This document shows positions 4,183-5,873 of a DNA stretch of 5,873 nt, one piece after another. Made by a program: the position numbers and the translations under genes. How positions within the stretch are numbered: the stretch's first letter is position 1; the number at the start of each line of letters is the position of its first letter. The notes under the pieces were generated by a model that saw nothing but the letters and a program-made list of their open reading frames with translations, made no database searches and was not told the DNA's origin. This DNA is from SIG510 sp045540975 (lineage in GTDB: Bacteria; Bacillota; Clostridia; Oscillospirales; JAAYXM01): the NCBI GenBank assembly GCA_045540975.1, contig JAZQIE010000161.1, forward strand, positions 1 through 5,873, written 5' to 3'.

Positions 4183-5664
4183 ATGATGGATCAGAAGTTT
4201 TTTGAAGAACAAGAAGCAAAAATCCCCCGCGGCAAGGTGAGAACCCGTTTCGCACCGTCGCCCACAGGCTATATGCACATCGGAAACCTCCGTACCGCGC
4301 TGTATGCGTACTTCATCACCAAGCACGAGGGCGGAGATTTCATCCTCCGTATCGAGGATACCGATCAGGAGCGCTATGTGGAAGGCGCGGTGGACCTCAT
4401 TTACCGCACCATGCACGAAACCGGGCTTCACTATGACGAAGGCCCCGATATCGGCGGCCCCGTCGGCCCGTATATCCAGAGCGAGCGCCGTGACCTTTAC
4501 CGCCACTATGCGGAACTGCTCGTGGAACGTGGCGCGGCGTACTACTGCTTCTGCGGAAAAGAAGACCGCCATGCACCCGCAGACGGTCTCCCCGCCAAGT
4601 ACGACGGCAGATGCTCCCGCCTGAGCGCCGAGGAAATCCGTGCAAAACTCGATGCAGGGGAGAGCTACGTCATCCGCCAGAAGATGCCGCGCGAGGGCAA
4701 AACCACCTTCTCGGACGTGGTCTTTGGCGAAATCTCGGTGGATAACGAGGAGCTCGACGATCAGATTCTCTTGAAGTCCGACGGACTTCCCACCTATAAC
4801 TTCGCAAACGTGGTGGACGACCATCTCATGGGCATCACCCATGTGGTGCGCGGTATGGAATACCTCTCCTCCGCGCCCAAGTACAACCTGCTCTATCAAG
4901 CCTTCGGTTGGGATGTGCCGGTCTATGTCCATTGCGCACCCGTTATGAAAAACGCAACCGAAAAACTCTCCAAGCGCAAAGGCGACCCGTCCTACGAGGA
5001 TTTGCTCAACATGGGCTATCTCCGTGACGCGCTCATCAACTATGTCGCACTCCTCGGCTGGAGTCCGGGCGGCGAGCGTGAAATCTTCTCGCTTTCCGAA
5101 CTCATCGAGGTCTTTGAGATTCGCGGCATTTCCAAATCCCCCGCGATTTTCGACATGGTCAAGTTAAACTATATCAACAGTGAGTACATCCGCGCACTCT
5201 CTCCCGAAGAGTTCCATGCCATCGCAGAGCCGTATCTCCGCGAGACCGTGAAGAATCCCGATATCGATACCCGTCTCATCGCGCCGCTTCTGCAGCCGCG
5301 TTGCGAGCGTCTCACCGATATCCCCGAAAAGGTGGACTTCTTCGATGCTCTCCCCGCGTACGATACCGCGCTCTATTGCCATAAAAAGATGAAGACCGAT
5401 GAAGCAGGCTCGCTTGAAGTACTCCGTGACCTCATCCCGATCATCGAAGGCATTTCCGATTGGAGTTTCGACGGAATCCATGCCGCGCTTTTTGCCTACA
5501 TCGAAGAAAAAGGCTATAAAAACGGCTATGTCCTGTGGCCGCTTCGCACCGCGCTCTCGGGTAAGCAAACCACCCCGGGCGGCGGCGTAGAGCTCTGCCA
5601 TATTTTGGGTAAGGACGAAAGCCTGCGCAGAATGCGTGCGGGTATCGAGCTTCTCGGAGGATAA
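4183..5664 (+). CDS. gltX: glutamyl-tRNA synthetase (GluRS)
   Basis: This class Ib synthetase attaches glutamate to tRNA-Glu in the cytosol; the product also feeds tetrapyrrole synthesis where the C5 pathway exists. At 493 residues it is the usual bacterial length. RFAPSPTGYMHIGNLRTAL (22-40) holds HIGN (32-35), and KLSKRKGD (261-268) is the KMSKS loop. LRIEDTD (55-61) is the glutamate-binding region, and GLPTYNFANVVDDHLMGITHV (201-221) carries the acceptor-end pocket. YCFC (121-124) and Cys144 match three of the four zinc ligands of the E. coli enzyme; the fourth is not evident. The helical anticodon domain fills about 320-493. ATG codons stand in tandem at 4183 and 4186, and the later one has the better spacing from AGGTGA, so the protein may be one residue shorter. 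With a GlnRS encoded next door, this GluRS may be strictly tRNA-Glu specific; I could not align the discriminating anticodon residue with confidence. Confidence 0.98.
   Translation: MMDQKFFEEQEAKIPRGKVRTRFAPSPTGYMHIGNLRTALYAYFITKHEGGDFILRIEDTDQERYVEGAVDLIYRTMHETGLHYDEGPDIGGPVGPYIQSERRDLYRHYAELLVERGAAYYCFCGKEDRHAPADGLPAKYDGRCSRLSAEEIRAKLDAGESYVIRQKMPREGKTTFSDVVFGEISVDNEELDDQILLKSDGLPTYNFANVVDDHLMGITHVVRGMEYLSSAPKYNLLYQAFGWDVPVYVHCAPVMKNATEKLSKRKGDPSYEDLLNMGYLRDALINYVALLGWSPGGEREIFSLSELIEVFEIRGISKSPAIFDMVKLNYINSEYIRALSPEEFHAIAEPYLRETVKNPDIDTRLIAPLLQPRCERLTDIPEKVDFFDALPAYDTALYCHKKMKTDEAGSLEVLRDLIPIIEGISDWSFDGIHAALFAYIEEKGYKNGYVLWPLRTALSGKQTTPGGGVELCHILGKDESLRRMRAGIELLGG
5656..5660 (+). promoter_or_regulatory. 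trmB ribosome binding site inside the end of gltX
   Basis: GGAGG lies in the last codons of gltX. It is 9 nt before the GTG at 5670 and 15 nt before the in-frame ATG at 5676, so it favours the GTG start and suggests translational coupling to gltX. Confidence 0.7.
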
Positions 5665-5669
5665 CCGCC

Positions 5670-5873
5670 GTGAGAATGAGAAAAAAACCCAACCTGCCGA
5701 AACGCCTCGAGCGTTGCGCAGGCATGATTTTGGAAGAGCCCACCGCGTATCGCGGCAAGTGGCTTGCCTCCTTCGGCGGAAGTGCGCTGCATCTGGAAAT
5801 CGGCGCAGGGAAGGGGAACTTCCTTGTGGAAACCGCGCGCCAAAACCCGGAAACCTTCTTTGTCGGCATCGAG
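5670..5873 (+). CDS. trmB: tRNA (guanine-N7-)-methyltransferase TrmB, 5' part only
   Basis: TrmB uses SAM to make 7-methylguanosine at position 46 in the tRNA variable loop. The first 68 residues are present and the gene runs off the window. The start MRMRKKPNLPKRLERC is the standard opening of Firmicutes TrmB. RGKWLASFG (28-36) leads to SAM motif I, HLEIGAGKGNF (41-51), and the fragment ends at VGIE (65-68), whose Glu should bind the SAM ribose. The family usually has GCGKG at motif I; here the Cys is Ala (GAGKG), a tolerated variant. GTG at 5670 is chosen for its 9-nt spacing from GGAGG; ATG at 5676 would remove two residues. It follows gltX by 5 nt and belongs to the same operon, joining tRNA charging with tRNA modification. 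Full length should be about 215 residues. Confidence 0.93.
   Translation, partial: MRMRKKPNLPKRLERCAGMILEEPTAYRGKWLASFGGSALHLEIGAGKGNFLVETARQNPETFFVGIE

Noticed and set aside
4078..4932. Long minus-strand open frame (284 codons) opposite the glnS end and gltX
   Set aside because: It overlaps two certain genes on the other strand and its translation shows no family motif, so it is a shadow frame.

Overview
The window looks like a piece of a Clostridia (Firmicutes) chromosome, most like the Oscillospiraceae/Ruminococcaceae group. The reasons are strong GGAGG-type ribosome binding sites, a YerC-type TrpR-like regulator, a Firmicutes-style class I methyltransferase with an SLDS-SYL motif, Hsp33, and moderately GC-rich coding DNA with A/T-rich spacers. 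The lineage is inferred from protein character only. No mobile element, rRNA, tRNA or CRISPR array is visible.

Layout. Positions 1-440 hold no convincing protein gene. They contain the tail of an unidentified upstream transcript with its terminator (33-64) and then a stretch that reads best as a minus-strand structured small RNA (about 278 down to 70). This RNA has its own terminator and plausible promoter, and two C-rich segments almost without G. A plus-strand promoter (378-406) then starts a tight operon of yerC (TrpR-like repressor), a SAM-dependent methyltransferase and hslO (Hsp33). Consecutive genes overlap by ATGA, and the operon closes with a hairpin at 2350-2381. A second promoter (2436-2465) starts glnS, gltX and trmB; the last is cut by the window end.

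How the genes work together. The second operon is about decoding: GlnRS and GluRS charge tRNA-Gln and tRNA-Glu, and TrmB makes m7G46 in tRNAs. The first operon pairs a small DNA-binding regulator with a methyltransferase of unknown substrate and a redox-activated holdase chaperone. The two plus-strand promoters share the extended -10 form TGnTAAAAT.

The most interesting part is 70-278. Minus-strand RNA would fold into a long rod of 25 pairs over 27 positions, followed by a short hairpin and a terminator. Every imperfect position that could be a G-U wobble is one only if the RNA is read from the minus strand. The 55-nt loop of the rod has no G at all. This looks like an undescribed C-rich small RNA transcribed divergently from yerC.
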